Positions 30,605 to 31,545 of a stretch of 31,545 nucleotides of DNA are shown here, piece by piece. The DNA lies in the NCBI GenBank assembly GCA_000320545.1, contig ADNK01000728.1:1-31545 (forward strand), read 5' to 3'. The stretch's first letter is position 1. Each line of letters opens with the position of its first letter. This DNA comes from Bigelowiella natans CCMP2755 (lineage: Eukaryota > Cercozoa > Chlorarachniophyceae). A program made the translations under genes and the position numbers. Under the pieces are notes generated by a model. The model did not search any database. It was not told where the DNA came from and saw only the letters and a list, made by a program, of their open reading frames with translations.

Positions 30605-31421
30605 GGTGACTCATGAACCGCACTTCGCTTTGCTGAGAGAGGAGGTACACATACACAGACAGCTCCTACCCCTGGCACAACTGGTGGTGAGGAGGACAAC
30701 ATTCGCGGTTTTCCTCGCCTCGAAGAAGGCGCTGCGACAAGGATGCGCCCCCATCCTTCTCGCGGGCCTTGGACGGATTTGCTTTCAACCCGATGGGGAC
30801 CGTGATAAGACCTGACACCGCTTTCTCTCTTCTATATGAGCCAAACTGTGTTCGTTAGCAGCGAGGGCTTCGCTAGCTGCACTGCTGCTTTGATAGCCGA
30901 GCTTTTATTAGCATCGACTCCATCGTTATTCGTGCAACTGATGAGCACGCCCCCCCCCTCCCCACCCGCAGGTTGTGTTCGGGCGCCCAAACAAGCCAAA
31001 GATGGGGTTCTCGAGGAAAGTGGTAGTAAGAACGGCGACCATGCATGTGTGCTGCGTGTGACACCATAAGCATGGTTGTCGCAGAATGATCGGCGGAGAT
31101 CGTAATCGTCATCATCCTCTTCTTGCCATCTTCCTTCATCCTCCCATTTTTCTTCCCCCCCCCTCTCCCGCTCGTTTCTTCTACCGCCCTGGGTGTTCTC
31201 CACCTTACACAATGGTTTCCCAACAGGTGGGGAAAAAGGACGAATTCCAGCTGCTCCACATCTCGCTGTTGAGGCAGTACTTGGACTTGGAGTTTCGCGG
31301 CGTAAGCATCCCGACTGCGGGAACGGCCGAGGCGAGCGAGGGGGACGCGAAGGGGGGGGGAGACGGGAAGCTAAATAGCCCCCTTGGCTACAACCTGGAG
31401 AGAATTGTAGACGATTTCCTG
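28140..31421 (+). CDS. XRN1: 5'-3' exoribonuclease, XRN1 type, N-terminal part (3' end outside window)
   Basis: Fourteen exons: 28140-28162, 28252-28331, 28447-28483, 28624-28677, 28804-28876, 28952-28989, 29277-29340, 29425-29504, 29812-29857, 30057-30134, 30254-30328, 30606-30644, 30972-31019 and 31227-31421. All junctions agree in phase, giving the first 310 residues; the window ends in the next intron. Motifs in order: MGIPKFYR|WLSERYPLINQ, DMNGIIHICSHP (Asp35), LLFMAVDG (Asp88), VAPRAKMNQQRQRRFKSAKE, FDSNCITPGTEFMARL, SGPDIPGEGEHKIMMYIR (Glu178, Glu180), HCMYGLDADLIMLGL (Asp208, Asp210), THEPHFALLREE, EFQLLHISLLRQYLDLEF and ERIVDDFL. These acidic residues bind the catalytic metals of the XRN family, which degrades decapped, 5'-monophosphate RNA. 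MGIPKFYRW(L/I)SERYP and DNLYL favour cytoplasmic XRN1 over nuclear XRN2/RAT1. Exon 11 was placed at 30254 because that keeps the family spacing; an acceptor at 30178 would add poly-Val. The intron after 29340 has a GC donor. Confidence 0.93.
28712..28748. repeat. (GA)n microsatellite
   Basis: About seventeen GA units in XRN1 intron 4. Confidence 0.95.
29032..29124. repeat. (CA)n-(GACA)-(GA)n compound array
   Basis: CA repeats to about 29064, a short GACA bridge, then about 25 GA units. In XRN1 intron 6, which also holds (AT)n at 29203-29231. Confidence 0.95.
29622..29762. repeat. Two (CA)n arrays
   Basis: CA runs at about 29622-29700 (with interruptions) and 29734-29762, both in XRN1 intron 8. 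Confidence 0.9.
30179..30206. repeat. (GTT)n microsatellite
   Basis: Eight or nine GTT units in XRN1 intron 10. It is open in frame with exon 11, but the family spacing places it in the intron. Confidence 0.85.
30498..30601. repeat. (CT)n and (AT)n arrays
   Basis: About sixteen CT units (30500-30532) and an AT run (30569-30602) that ends directly at the acceptor ATAG of XRN1 exon 12. This is the only CT-oriented array on the + strand in the window. Confidence 0.9.
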
Positions 31422-31545
31422 GTGTGTTCATTTAACATTAATATCATGGACATAAACATCAACATCACGAATATCACCGGCAAGAGTAGCGGTGTCATTG
31501 CCATCCCATCACTCAAAGTTGGGAAACACAACCTCGTATCATCGT

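Noticed and set aside
30832-31431. 199-codon minus-strand frame over the last XRN1 exons
   Set aside because: It is antisense to exons 13-14, which are supported by family motifs and phase.

Overview
This window is nuclear DNA from an intron-rich eukaryote, most likely a unicellular or algal protist. The evidence is genes split into short exons (about 30-700 bases) with GT-AG junctions whose reading phases agree from exon to exon. The proteins are eukaryotic: a 5'-3' exoribonuclease of the XRN1 type, a RhoGEF with PH and FYVE domains, a BAR-domain sorting nexin, a peroxisomal-type SLC25 carrier and a mitochondrial B12D/MLRQ protein. Introns and spacers are full of simple repeats: (AT)n, (CA)n, (GA)n, trinucleotide runs and homopolymers. 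A bacterial-type rRNA methylase (YtqB family), also common in plants and algae, hints at a plastid-bearing lineage but does not prove it. All gene models here were built by hand from splice signals, phase and family similarity. No transcript data were available.

Layout. 1-2359, + strand: 3' part of a sorting-nexin/BAR gene. 2360-4875: gene-poor spacer with an (AT)n array, a decayed non-LTR retrotransposon tail (zinc-binding motif) and a direct repeat. 4876-5208, - strand: intronless B12D/MLRQ-like mitochondrial protein. 6841-8605, +: seven-exon gene of unknown function, followed 72 bases later by the YtqB-like methylase (8678-10137, +). 11536-12799, +: small basic protein of unknown function. 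12905-13163, +: F-box-like reading frame with an in-frame stop. 13374-15227, +: membrane-anchored FkbM methyltransferase, four exons. 21629-16007, -: sixteen-exon RhoGEF with the order DH-PH-FYVE-DH. 22214-23630, +: PMP34/PMP47-like carrier, divergent from the RhoGEF. 24830-26403, +: tail-anchored membrane protein of unknown function. 28140 to the window end, +: N-terminal half of the XRN1 catalytic region, fourteen exons, cut by the window edge.

The genes do not form one pathway. Several deal with membranes (sorting nexin, FYVE RhoGEF, carrier, tail-anchored protein), which is ordinary for a eukaryotic genome. The most unusual items are the tandem-DH FYVE RhoGEF with a long insertion inside its zinc finger, the GC-AG intron in XRN1 whose acceptor is followed at once by a perfect donor sequence, the excess of exons starting with GT, and spacer islands rich in CATG/GCTAGC palindromes that share a recurrent 13-base word and carry retroelement debris.
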